A stretch of 64,000 nucleotides of DNA. It comes from Laterigemmans sp052161645. Lineage in GTDB: Bacteria > Planctomycetota > Planctomycetia > Pirellulales > Pirellulaceae. The DNA is taken from assembly GCA_052161645.1 (NCBI GenBank), contig CP197414.1, one strand, 5' to 3'. The notes under the pieces were generated by a model that saw only the letters and a list, made by a program, of their open reading frames with translations, did no database searches and was not told where the DNA came from. This document shows positions 18,283-26,928 of the stretch, piece by piece (position 1 is the first letter of the stretch; every line of letters starts with the position of its first letter). A program made the translations under genes and the position numbers.

Positions 18283-19095
18283 GTGGGACGCGTCAACGAT
18301 ACGATCTCGACGGTTAACAGTAGTATCCGCACCATCTTGGCCTTGGCGATCTGCTTGGTGTTGGCCGTGACCAGTTACCTGATTTACGACCGCATCTCGG
18401 CTGCCGATCGTGAACTGGCCGACGCTCGCGAGCAGTTCGCGGCGACGCAGGATAAGTTAGTTGCCGCTGAGGAGACGATTGTCGATCTTCGTAGCGATTT
18501 GGTTGAAAAACAGCGGCAAGTCGATCGCTTGGAAGCGGCCATGAAATTGCTCAAGATGGACCAGCGTTTGGCCCAGCTCACCGTCGTTGAGCAGCAAGTC
18601 GACGAGCAAACCGAACGTCTGTTAACAACCTTGGAGTTCACGGAGCTGTCGCCGGAAGGCAATCCCATCGGCCCACCCAAACGCTTTGAGATCGAGGGCG
18701 ATGTTGTCTACCTGGATAACTGGGTTGTCAAATTTGACGATGCTTACGTCGAACAGGCCGACCTACAGCGTGGCACTTCGCTGGCCCTGTTCCGCCGTAT
18801 TTTCGGTGAGTTTCAATCTCCCTCCGAAGGTTTTTTGATTGACGAAGTCGGCGCCATGCCGCAAGCTTACGCGCGTGGCGGCGAGCCGACTGAGTTCGAG
18901 CAGGAGATCTGGGACGATTTTTGGACCTTTGCCAACGACCAATCTTTAGCCCAAGAAAAAGGCATTCGCGCGGCCCACGGAGAAGCATTATCGATGAAAG
19001 TCGAAAAGGGTCGCAGTTATCGCGTTGAGTTGCGAGCCAGCGACGGACTTTCCATCGTGCCAGAACCGGCTAGCCCGGCCAAACAATCGGATTGA
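18283..19095 (+). CDS. Membrane-anchored coiled-coil protein, unknown function
   Basis: A 270-residue protein starting at GTG 18283. One membrane helix (TILALAICLVLAVTSYLIYD, residues about 13-32) is followed by a long Ala/Glu/Gln-rich coiled coil (residues about 33-100, with heptads such as ADRELADAREQFAATQDKLV). A globular C-terminal part follows (VVYLDNWVVKFDDAYVEQAD, LALFRRIFGEFQSPSEGFLI). No named family is recognised; it probably hangs in the periplasm from an N-in anchor. It lies 33 bp after trpC, and is followed by a DUF1501 gene 66 bp on. Confidence 0.6.
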   Translation: MGRVNDTISTVNSSIRTILALAICLVLAVTSYLIYDRISAADRELADAREQFAATQDKLVAAEETIVDLRSDLVEKQRQVDRLEAAMKLLKMDQRLAQLTVVEQQVDEQTERLLTTLEFTELSPEGNPIGPPKRFEIEGDVVYLDNWVVKFDDAYVEQADLQRGTSLALFRRIFGEFQSPSEGFLIDEVGAMPQAYARGGEPTEFEQEIWDDFWTFANDQSLAQEKGIRAAHGEALSMKVEKGRSYRVELRASDGLSIVPEPASPAKQSD

Positions 19096-19161
19096 GAGAC
19101 AAGTCGATTAAGATCGCTCGCCCCCGCGAGCACTCCCGCCTACCTGCCCCACCTGCCACTC

Positions 19162-20589
19162 ATGACCATCAAAGCATCGCGACGCGCGCGGCATCATAAC
19201 GCCTGCGACGATTTTCGACGCAGCTTGCGACTCTCCCGGCGGCATGTCTTGCAAGCCGGTGTCTTGTCATCCCTGGGGCTCGGCATTGGTGATTTAAGTG
19301 CCCGGCTAGCGGCGGCACAAGCTCAGGCCGGAGCGAACGCACCCCCGCCGCGTGCCAAAGCTTGCATTTTCTTGTTCATGTGGGGCGGCCCCAGCCAGCT
19401 GGAAACATTTGACCTCAAACCTGATGCGCCAGCGGAAATTCGCGGGGAGTTTAAGCCGATCTCGACAAAAGTCCCCGGCATGCAAATCTCAGAGCATTTC
19501 CAGCGGTTGGCCAAACTGACCGATAAGATTTCCATTATTCGCTCGCTCACTCATGATGACCCGGCGCATCTTTCCAGCGGCCACGCGACTTTGACGGGCC
19601 AACTCGCACCGGTGATTAAGAGCGACGCGACGCCTCCCAGTTCAAAAGATTCACCCCACCTTGGTGCGTTGGTATCGAAGCTGCGGCCGGCAACCAACGG
19701 AGTTCCCTCGTTCGTAACTTTACCCTGGAAAGCGCTCCACCCGGCGGCTCCCGGCGGCGAAGCTCCGGGACAACACGGTGGTTGGTTGGGGCCCGCCTAT
19801 GATGGCATGTTGATGACGGGTGACCCCAATCATCCCGATTGGAGTCCTCGTGGGCTTACGCTCCCCGCTGATATCGATGCGGCCAGGTTGGAGTCCCGGG
19901 TGGAATTACTGCGTATGCTGGGTTCGCAACGAAAGCGATTGGAGCAAGCCGAGGCTACCAACCGCTTTCACGATCACCAGCAACAAGCGATTAAAATGTT
20001 GGGTTCGCAGTCAGTCCAGTCGGCTTTTGATGTCTCCCGCGAGAGCCAAGCAACACGAGATCGTTATGGACGTAACATCCACGGCCAGTGCGTGCTGATG
20101 GCGCGGCGCTTGGTCGAGCATGGCGTACCGTTGGTTTCCATCAATTGGCATAATGATGGGCAGAACTTTTGGGATACCCACGGGAATAATTTCAACCGTT
20201 TGAAGAATGATCTTATCCCGCCCGCTGATCAAGCGCTTTCCGCCCTGCTGGAAGACCTTGAGGAACGCGGTATGCTCGAGGAGACCATTGTGGCCTGGGT
20301 GGGGGAATTTGGCAGGACACCAAAAATTTCTCCCGCCAACGCGGGACGCGAGCATTGGCCAGCCTGTTACAGCGGCATTCTGGCCGGTGGGGGCATCCGT
20401 GGCGGTTACGTGCATGGAGCCAGCGATCGCCACGCCGCCTATCCCAGCTCCGACCCAGTCACCCCGCAAGACTACGCAACGACCATCTTGCACGCACTCG
20501 GATTGCCGACTGATATCGCCCTCTTAGATCGGGAGCAGCGGCCCCACCCAATCGCTTCCGGCAAAATCATCAAAGAGTTGTATGCCTAA
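19162..20589 (+). CDS. DUF1501 protein (exported sulfatase-fold family)
   Basis: A 475-residue DUF1501 protein, a family strongly expanded in planctomycetes and related to alkaline phosphatase/sulfatase folds. The N-terminus has a twin-arginine-like export signal (SRRHVLQAGVLSSLGLGIG). The family motifs are KACIFLFMWGGPSQLETFDL, HDDPAHLSSGHATLTG, GLTLPADID, QSAFDVSRE, WHNDGQNFWDTHGNNFNRLK, LEETIVAWVGEFGRTPKI and GREHWPACYSGILAGGGIRG. The role is unknown; in planctomycetes it commonly partners DUF1549/DUF1553 cytochromes, but none is adjacent here. The 3' end overlaps the next gene by 8 bp. Confidence 0.92.
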   Translation: MTIKASRRARHHNACDDFRRSLRLSRRHVLQAGVLSSLGLGIGDLSARLAAAQAQAGANAPPPRAKACIFLFMWGGPSQLETFDLKPDAPAEIRGEFKPISTKVPGMQISEHFQRLAKLTDKISIIRSLTHDDPAHLSSGHATLTGQLAPVIKSDATPPSSKDSPHLGALVSKLRPATNGVPSFVTLPWKALHPAAPGGEAPGQHGGWLGPAYDGMLMTGDPNHPDWSPRGLTLPADIDAARLESRVELLRMLGSQRKRLEQAEATNRFHDHQQQAIKMLGSQSVQSAFDVSRESQATRDRYGRNIHGQCVLMARRLVEHGVPLVSINWHNDGQNFWDTHGNNFNRLKNDLIPPADQALSALLEDLEERGMLEETIVAWVGEFGRTPKISPANAGREHWPACYSGILAGGGIRGGYVHGASDRHAAYPSSDPVTPQDYATTILHALGLPTDIALLDREQRPHPIASGKIIKELYA

Positions 20590-21334
20590 ATCAACGCTTG
20601 TCTTGCTGCATGGTTTTCCTTTCGACAGCCGCATGTGGCAGTCTGTTGAAAAGGAGTTGGCGTGCGACTACGACTTGTTACTACCTGACTTTCCCGGTTT
20701 CGGCGGCACACCGTTGTTGTCGGAAAACAGCATCCCACACTGGGCTCGTCATCTTGATAGCCTGTTGAATAATGCGAGGGTGAGTGGTGAGATTCAGCTA
20801 TGTGGATTGTCGATGGGCGGTTATGTCGCATTGGAGTTTGCGGCGCTCTTTCCTGGGCGACTGCAGCGTTTAATTCTCTGTGACACCAAGGCGACCGCGG
20901 ACACCGAGCCGGCTCGTCAGCAGCGATTGCAGATGGCCCAGCGGATGCGAGCGGCAACGGGCGAACAGCTCACGGCAGGTTTGCAAGAGTTAGTCGCCGG
21001 GATGTTGCCAAAATTGCTGGCACCGGCAACGTTTGAGTTGCAAGCGGAGATTCCTCAGCAGTTGGAAAGCTGGATCTTACAAGCGGAGCCGCTTTCGGTG
21101 GCGGTGGCCCAAGAAGCGATGGCCCATCGCCGGGAGCATAGCGAGTTGCTCAAGTCACTCACTTGCCCCGTGTTGGGCATCGTCGGTGCAGACGATCAAT
21201 TGACCCCACCGCAGGTGCTCGGCGCTAGCATCAATTCGGCTCGGCAAGGCAAATTGGTGGTGATCCCGCAAGCTGGCCACATGCCCCCGTTGGAACAGCC
21301 GAGAGCGTTCGTGGAAGCCATCTCCAGCGGTTAA
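20582..21334 (+). CDS. Alpha/beta hydrolase
   Basis: A 250-residue cytoplasmic alpha/beta hydrolase of the BioH/enol-lactonase type. It has the oxyanion region VLLHGFPFDSRMW, nucleophile elbow CGLSMGGYVALEFA (Ser near residue 79), acid in GADDQLTPP and catalytic His in AGHMPPLE. No signal peptide. It begins inside the end of the DUF1501 gene (8-bp overlap), suggesting coupled expression. Substrate unknown. Confidence 0.88.
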   Translation: MPKSTLVLLHGFPFDSRMWQSVEKELACDYDLLLPDFPGFGGTPLLSENSIPHWARHLDSLLNNARVSGEIQLCGLSMGGYVALEFAALFPGRLQRLILCDTKATADTEPARQQRLQMAQRMRAATGEQLTAGLQELVAGMLPKLLAPATFELQAEIPQQLESWILQAEPLSVAVAQEAMAHRREHSELLKSLTCPVLGIVGADDQLTPPQVLGASINSARQGKLVVIPQAGHMPPLEQPRAFVEAISSG

Positions 21335-21378
21335 TTGCCTAATCGACAAGTAGCTGCCCAAATCGCAATTCTCCCGCA

Positions 21379-22101
21379 CTAACGTTCGCTCAACTCCGCC
21401 TCCGGCATCACGGCACCCAGTTCTTCCAGCAATTCGAGTCCCCGTTGCTTGCTGGCGGCCAAGTCGGGAAAGGCAATCCCTTGATCAATTAGCGTCCTCG
21501 CTTTTTCGTACTTGGCACCGAGCTCTTCTGCTTCATCGAGTGCACGCGCGAATACCCGACGTGCCTTCTCAATGCGGCCGGTGGCGAACAGGTAGCGTCC
21601 TTCGGCACGGTACGCATGGGGTCGAACGTTGGGATAAGAATTCCGAAAGAACTTAGTGCCGAAAAGGTACCTTTTGGCGAGCTTTAAGTCGCCACCCTGG
21701 TTTCCGTCGAGCCGCGCCCAACTCGGCCCCAAGGCGGCTTCCACCATCCGCGGAAACAGTGGCATGCAGATTTCAAAGAAGAACCAGTTTTTCCGCATCG
21801 ACTGAAAGCTGTTTCGGAACGCTTCAACTGCTTCTTGATATTGAGACTGCTGCAGATAGACGAAGCCTGCTTCCATGAGAGAGATAGCGACAAAGTTTGA
21901 GCCATTCTCCTTCAGCAGGCGTATCGATTCGTTCGCGGCGTGATGGGCGGCAGCGAAATCACCCGCCATCGCGTGACCATGGGTTAGGCCGTAGTTTGCC
22001 CAGCCCATTAATTCCCGGTCATTCGACGAGGCTGCCACTTCAAGTTCTAGCTCGCCATTCCGGATTATTTTTGCCGTATCGCCGGTGACTGAGTAAAGAT
22101 G
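21379..22101 (-). pseudogene. C-terminal fragment of kinase-ATPase-TPR gene, cut off by IS256 insertion
   Basis: This is the 3' part of the gene whose 5' part lies at 23545-26772. It encodes TPR-like helices (LMGWANYGLTHGHAMAGDFA, EAVEAFRNSFQSM, GRYLFATGRIEKARRVFARA, YEKARTLIDQGIAFPDLAAS) and the closing motif LEELGAVMPEAELSE, which matches the end of the intact paralogue (LDSLGAIMPEAELESAG). Joined to the upstream part at the 9-bp duplication GTAAAGATG, the frame reads through without a break, YHYLRHLY|SVTGDT, matching YHFLRHIHSVRGTV in the paralogue. No start signal is evident within the fragment, so it is probably not expressed alone. Confidence 0.92.
22093..22101. repeat. Target-site duplication, left copy (9 bp)
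   Basis: GTAAAGATG immediately before the left end of the IS. The right copy is at 23545-23553. Confidence 0.95.
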
Positions 22102-23544
22102 GAGATATTGTCAATTGTTGTGTTTTGAGAATTTGAATCAGGCAGCGATTTCCTCCTGGATGATTCCGTCTTTGAAGGAACGTCCTTCGATGACGAGGGT
22201 GATCTTTTCGTGGCAGTTGAGTCGTCTCCATTTCCGTGAAGCCGACTGAGCGAGTTTGAACATCATCGCCAGGCTTGCTCGCCTGGTACCGCAGCCTTTG
22301 GTCTTTCGGTGACGAAGCCGAATGGTTGCGAACGTCGATTCGATGGGGTTGGTTGTCCGCAGGTGACTCCAGTGTTCGGCCGGAAAGTCGTAGAACGTCA
22401 ACAGCACGTCGCGGTCCCTCTTGAGGCACTCGCATGCCGGAGCGTACTTCGAACCATACTTTTCCATGAAATTGCCAAACGCTTTATTCGCATCATCCTT
22501 TGTTTCAGCCTGCCAGATTTCGTGAAGGTCGGCTTTCGCTTTGGGCTGAACGCTTTTGGGCATCTTGTTCAGTACGTTGGCAGTCTTGTGAACCCAGCAG
22601 CGTTGCTCACGAGTCTCGGGGAACACTTTGCGGATCGCCGCCCAGAAGCCCAGAGCACCGTCGCCAACGGCAACCTTCGGTGACAGCTGCAAGCCGCGTT
22701 GCTTTAGGTCGACCAGCAACTCGCTCCAGCTCTGCTCGCTTTCGCGATAGCCGTCGAGTACCGCGATCAACTCTTTCTGGCCGTCGTTCGTTGCCCCCAT
22801 CAGCACTAGCAAACACTGCTTTTTGTTGGCATCGTCCTCCAGTCGCACCTTGGCGTGAATGCCATCGGCCCAGACGTAAACGTACTGCTTGCCCGACAGA
22901 TCCCGCTTGCTCCAGTCGTCGTACTCGCTGCACCATTGCTCTTTCAGCCGGCAGACCACGTTGGGACTCAAGCCAGCCGCACGCTCGCCAACGAGCGCCT
23001 GCAAAGCTTCGCCAAAATCACCGGTTGAGATTCCTTTGAGGTACAGCCACGGGATCAGCTCTTCGATCGCCTTGGTTTTTCGTAGGTAGCTCGGCAAGAC
23101 GCTCGGGGAGAACGCGACGCGGTTAATTGGATCGGGATCGTTGTCGCGAACTCGCCCCTGCGTGACGGGGATGGCCCCGGCACCGGTGAGGATTTCTCGT
23201 TGGGGGAGGCTTCCATTCTTGACGACGAAGCGTCTGCCCTGCGCGTCGGTACGATCGGCGTGCATGGTGATGAATGCCTCGACTTCGGCATCGATCGCGG
23301 TCTGCAGCATACGTCGGGCACCTTCTTTGACGATCTCATCCAGGGGGCTGCGCTGGTCGAACTGGGCCCGAAAGGAAATCACTTCGGGATCGACGGGTTG
23401 GTCCACTGGCACGTCGGCTCGGTCTGTTTTACTCTTAGTCATGGCGTATTCCTTTGCCCACTTCGGGCCGTTGGAGGGTTCAAGTTCCAACAGGATGCGC
23501 CACCTTTTTCAATCTTTCAAGAACACAACTTTCGACAATACCTC
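22102..23544. mobile_element. IS256-family insertion sequence (1443 bp)
   Basis: The boundaries come from imperfect terminal inverted repeats of about 28 bp. The left end reads GAGATATTGTCAATTGTTGT and the right end, on the other strand, GAGGTATTGTCGAAAGTTGT. A 9-bp direct duplication GTAAAGATG flanks the element (22093-22101 and 23545-23553), as expected of the IS256 family (8-9 bp). It carries one transposase gene on the minus strand. It splits a kinase gene in the same orientation, and precise excision would restore the frame. Confidence 0.95.
22138..23442 (-). CDS. IS256-family DDE transposase
   Basis: A 434-residue mutator-type transposase from ATG at 23442 (MTKSKTDRADVPVDQPVDPE); an upstream in-frame ATG at 23490 would add 16 residues. 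The catalytic DDE set is visible: Asp in YVWADGIHAKVR, Asp in AVGDGALGFWAAI and Glu in TTNPIESTFATIRLRHRKTKG, the family signature. RCWVHKTANVLNKMPKSVQP is the conserved central motif. The frame is full length with no stop, so the element may still be active. Confidence 0.95.
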   Translation of the reverse strand: MTKSKTDRADVPVDQPVDPEVISFRAQFDQRSPLDEIVKEGARRMLQTAIDAEVEAFITMHADRTDAQGRRFVVKNGSLPQREILTGAGAIPVTQGRVRDNDPDPINRVAFSPSVLPSYLRKTKAIEELIPWLYLKGISTGDFGEALQALVGERAAGLSPNVVCRLKEQWCSEYDDWSKRDLSGKQYVYVWADGIHAKVRLEDDANKKQCLLVLMGATNDGQKELIAVLDGYRESEQSWSELLVDLKQRGLQLSPKVAVGDGALGFWAAIRKVFPETREQRCWVHKTANVLNKMPKSVQPKAKADLHEIWQAETKDDANKAFGNFMEKYGSKYAPACECLKRDRDVLLTFYDFPAEHWSHLRTTNPIESTFATIRLRHRKTKGCGTRRASLAMMFKLAQSASRKWRRLNCHEKITLVIEGRSFKDGIIQEEIAA

Positions 23545-23553
23545 GTAAAGATG
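23545..23553. repeat. Target-site duplication, right copy (9 bp)
   Basis: GTAAAGATG, immediately after the right inverted repeat of the IS, matching 22093-22101. Confidence 0.95.
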
Positions 23554-26500
23554 TCTGAGATAATGATAGGCATACGAGGTATGTAAGTCCCGACAGCGAC
23601 GCAGAACTACTTCAGCTTCTAGCAATTCTTGCTCTGCTGCTTTTAATTGACCTGCGCAGTGGAGGCAAAACGCGTAGGAGGTTTGCGCCGATGCGATCAC
23701 GTCCAAGCGATTCGTGCGGCGAGCATGCTCAATTCCCAGTTCGCCATATCTGATAGATAAGGTCCTGGTTTTCTTGGACGCAATTCCAAAACGTGCGTTT
23801 ACTCCGCTGAACCCAAGATTCAAACCGTACTTTGCGTACGCGAGTGCTCGCGCGGCGTCATTGTCACCACATTTTGCCAAACGCACGTTATAGGTGCAAA
23901 CGTCGGTATACCCAATGAGGTCATCACATGCTATCGAATGAGACAGGTCATAGAGAATCTCGCTGGCGAAATTCTTGGATTGCGACGATACCCAAGGTCG
24001 AGTCAGGAGTCGCAGGATGGGGCGAGGTATGAAGTGGTAACCAAATATGTTTACATTAATAGAAAGTACTTGCAGTATCCGGTTTTGAACTCTCGGTACT
24101 CCCAATGCCTTAATCGCGCTGTCGAACCATTTTCGACCCTCACGCTGGTCTCCGCTAAAGGATCGATATACCCCCATCATTCGCATGACTGAAGCACGTT
24201 CAAGGCTATCTTCGCTGTGCGATAACGCGGCTTTAGCATGTTCCATGGCAAGTGGTAGTTGACCTTTACGCCCCAAAGCTTCCGACAACAGGCTTTGCAG
24301 GCGAAAATGATCTTGGGAGGTCGCCTTGTTCGGGATAATCGCCTGGGCTTGCTGGAGATGTTGTTCAGCATCATCAAACAAGTAAGCTTCACACGCTTCT
24401 TGGGCTGCAGCGAGGTAGTGCTGAAACGCTTCATTCGTTAAATCTGCGTGCAGGCAGTGGAATGCCAACAGTGGCTCAGCCGCCGATTTTCCGGTCATTG
24501 CTGATTCAGACTTTAACACGTCAACAATCCGGCGATGATGCGCACGCCGCCGGCTGGAACTCAGCTCCGCCAATATTAACTCCCGCAACAGATCGTGGGT
24601 AAACGCCATGCGACTGGCCGATTTAGTCTCCACCAGGATCCGTTTGGATAATAGTTCGTCAACGGCGTCCAGCAATTGCGTCTCTGACACTTCCGCGACG
24701 ACCTTACTTAATAAATCAAGATCGACGATGCGACCGATCACCGCCGCGGCGGGGAGCAGCAGTTGGGAGGTCGGGCTTAGCTCGGCTAAACGCGTGCGAA
24801 GAGCGCTGCGCACCGTGCTGGGTAGGGACGAGTCTTCATCGAGCGATTTGTGAACGCGTTGCCAGCCGTCGTGCGTCCGCACCACCATCCCACGCGAATA
24901 CCATTCACGGATCGTCTCGGAAATAAAGAATGGATTTCCTTGACACAGCTTGTCAATGCCATCCACCAGCTCAGCCGAGATCGAAGAGCAGAGTGCTCCT
25001 AGCCGCAGCGCCAACAACTGAGCAGTTTCCTCGCGACTAAACAGTTCAAGCCCCACCGTTTCAATCAGTGATTGAGACTCCATTCGCTCGCAAAATGCTC
25101 TCAGCGATTCATAGCCGCTGCGACCGGTCGCCAACAACGCGACGGGCGGCTGGCGGGCGTCGTCCGCCAGACCTCGCGCGCCCGCTTTGCCAAAGTTTCC
25201 GTTAGCCCCGACCGCACCATGGCTGGCCGTAACCGCTCCGGACAAGTGTCTCAGGAACACCAACGTCGATTGATCCGCCCATTGAATATCGTCCACACAC
25301 AAGCACAGCGGACTGCATGCGCTCAGCTCGACGAACATCGTTGCCAAAGCTCGAAATATGTACTCCGAGTCATTTCTTAGCGCCGGCGTGGTCTGTTCTC
25401 CGGCTAGCCACCTTCGCAGCTCGGGTGCGATCAACAGCAGCTCGGATTTGTAGTCCTGCACGATCTCTCGCATCCGCTGCAGGTTGCTGACAGTCGTCTC
25501 GTATTCGGCCAGCAGCGTACTTTCTTCCGAGCTTTGTTCGACTCGTGAGATCTTTGTCAGTAGCTGACGGATGATCTCAATGATTGGTTGAAAGGATGTG
25601 GTGCTGCCGTCAAAGCAGCGACCCTCGAAGACCATAAATCCGTTACCCACCGCCCGCCGCACCGCCTCCTGCATGGTGCTGCTTTTGCCCGTCCCCGGCT
25701 CCCCGGAGAACAGCAGCAACGGCGCCCCATCGCTGCTGCTGACGTCGCTCTGCCCCGCTAACCGCCGGTGCAGGAATTGGTCCACACGCTGAAGTTCGCG
25801 GTCACGACAAACAAATCCGACCGCGTTCAGTTTGACTTCCGAAGGGCTGCTGAGCTGGGCTAACCGTGCCTCCACTTCGATCTCGAACGCTTGACAGAGC
25901 ACATTCCGCAGCGGCAGTGCCGAGCTGGGCCTCAGCTCGGGCTCTTTCGCCAGGTAGCTGCCGACCACATCGCTCAGCTCGGCACTGATGTTCGGATTCA
26001 CGTCGCACAGCCGCGGAGGCTGGCGAGTGAGGTGCGCGTTGAGCACCGCCTGGGCTCCTTGCGCTTTTTGCTCGGCAAACGGATGGCGACCTCCGGAAAG
26101 CAGCTCGAATGCCAAGATGCCAATCGCGTATAGATCAACGCGATGATCGATGTTGGTGCCGTCGATCTGTTCGGTGGCGCTGTAGGCGGCTGTCCCGACA
26201 AATCCTCGTTCCGCAGTTAATGAGGAATCGAGCTGATAGAATTTTGCCAGTCCAAAGTCGGCCAGTTTTCCGGTCAACCGCCCGTTGTCACGGTCTCCAG
26301 TCCGCTGGACCAACAAGTTAGAAGGTTTAATATCACGATGGACGATTCCTTGTGAGTGGATATAGTCGACTGCCAGGGTGAGATCGACCAACAAGGGCGC
26401 GACGGTGGCGGGCGGCTCACCCATGATTTTGTCGCACGACTGACCGGCGTGCAGTTCCATGGTAAAGAACGGCCCATCATTGGTCTCGCCGATTTCAAAG

Positions 26501-26772
26501 ACTCGCAGACAGCACGGGTGCTCAATGCCGGCGATGGTATTAAATTCACGAAAGAATCTTCGCCTCGCGGTACCGCCCAAGTCTGTTTTCATGAACTTGA
26601 CGGCCACCTCACTGGCGTTCTTGTGATCGAAGGCCAGGAAGACGGTAGACATCCCACCGGCACCCAGTTTTTGCCGAATTTCATACCGCCCCGCCAGCCG
26701 CTCGGGGCTTTTTTCATGCACATATTGGCCGGTTTCACTAAGGCTATTGGTTTCGCGAGTTGGTATGGACAT
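23545..26772 (-). pseudogene. N-terminal part of kinase-AAA-TPR regulator, interrupted by IS256
   Basis: The start is ATG 26772 (MSIPTRETNSLSETGQ), the same as in the intact paralogue. The kinase domain is complete: G-loop LGAGGMSTV (36-44), VAVK Lys59, HRDIKPSN (145), DFGLAKF and GFVGTAAYSATEQ. An AAA_16/PknK-like ATPase follows, with Walker A SGEPGTGKSS near residue 370 and Walker B CLCVDDIQWAD. Helical TPR-like repeats begin near residue 770. In the split form, translation runs 12 codons into the IS and stops at 23509, giving a kinase without its last 220 residues. The TPR tail probably senses or scaffolds; the ligand is unknown. The kinase and ATPase motifs are all kept. Confidence 0.93.
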
Positions 26773-26799
26773 GTTGGATTCTTGTTTATGCGTTGAATC

Positions 26800-26858
26800 G
26801 TCGCCTTTCGCTCCGCGAAAGTCTAAAAAAATATTACCTTCGCGGAGCGAAAGGCGAC
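26800..26858. repeat. 20-bp perfect inverted repeat (REP-like) upstream of kinase 1
   Basis: Arm GTCGCCTTTCGCTCCGCGAA at 26800-26819 is the exact reverse complement of 26839-26858, with a 19-base A/T-rich loop. It lies just upstream of the start codon at 26772. It would form a strong hairpin in the mRNA leader or act as a dispersed palindromic unit. A degenerate relative lies at the same place upstream of the paralogue. Confidence 0.9.
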
Positions 26859-26928
26859 TCCGCTGAGCGAGAGAGAACACGTAACTGCCAATTCGTTGTT
26901 TCGACACCCCGGGCTAACCATAACGCGA

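Noticed and set aside
21379..22038. Separate 219-residue gene
   Set aside because: It is the cut-off 3' end of the IS-disrupted kinase gene, with no independent start signal.
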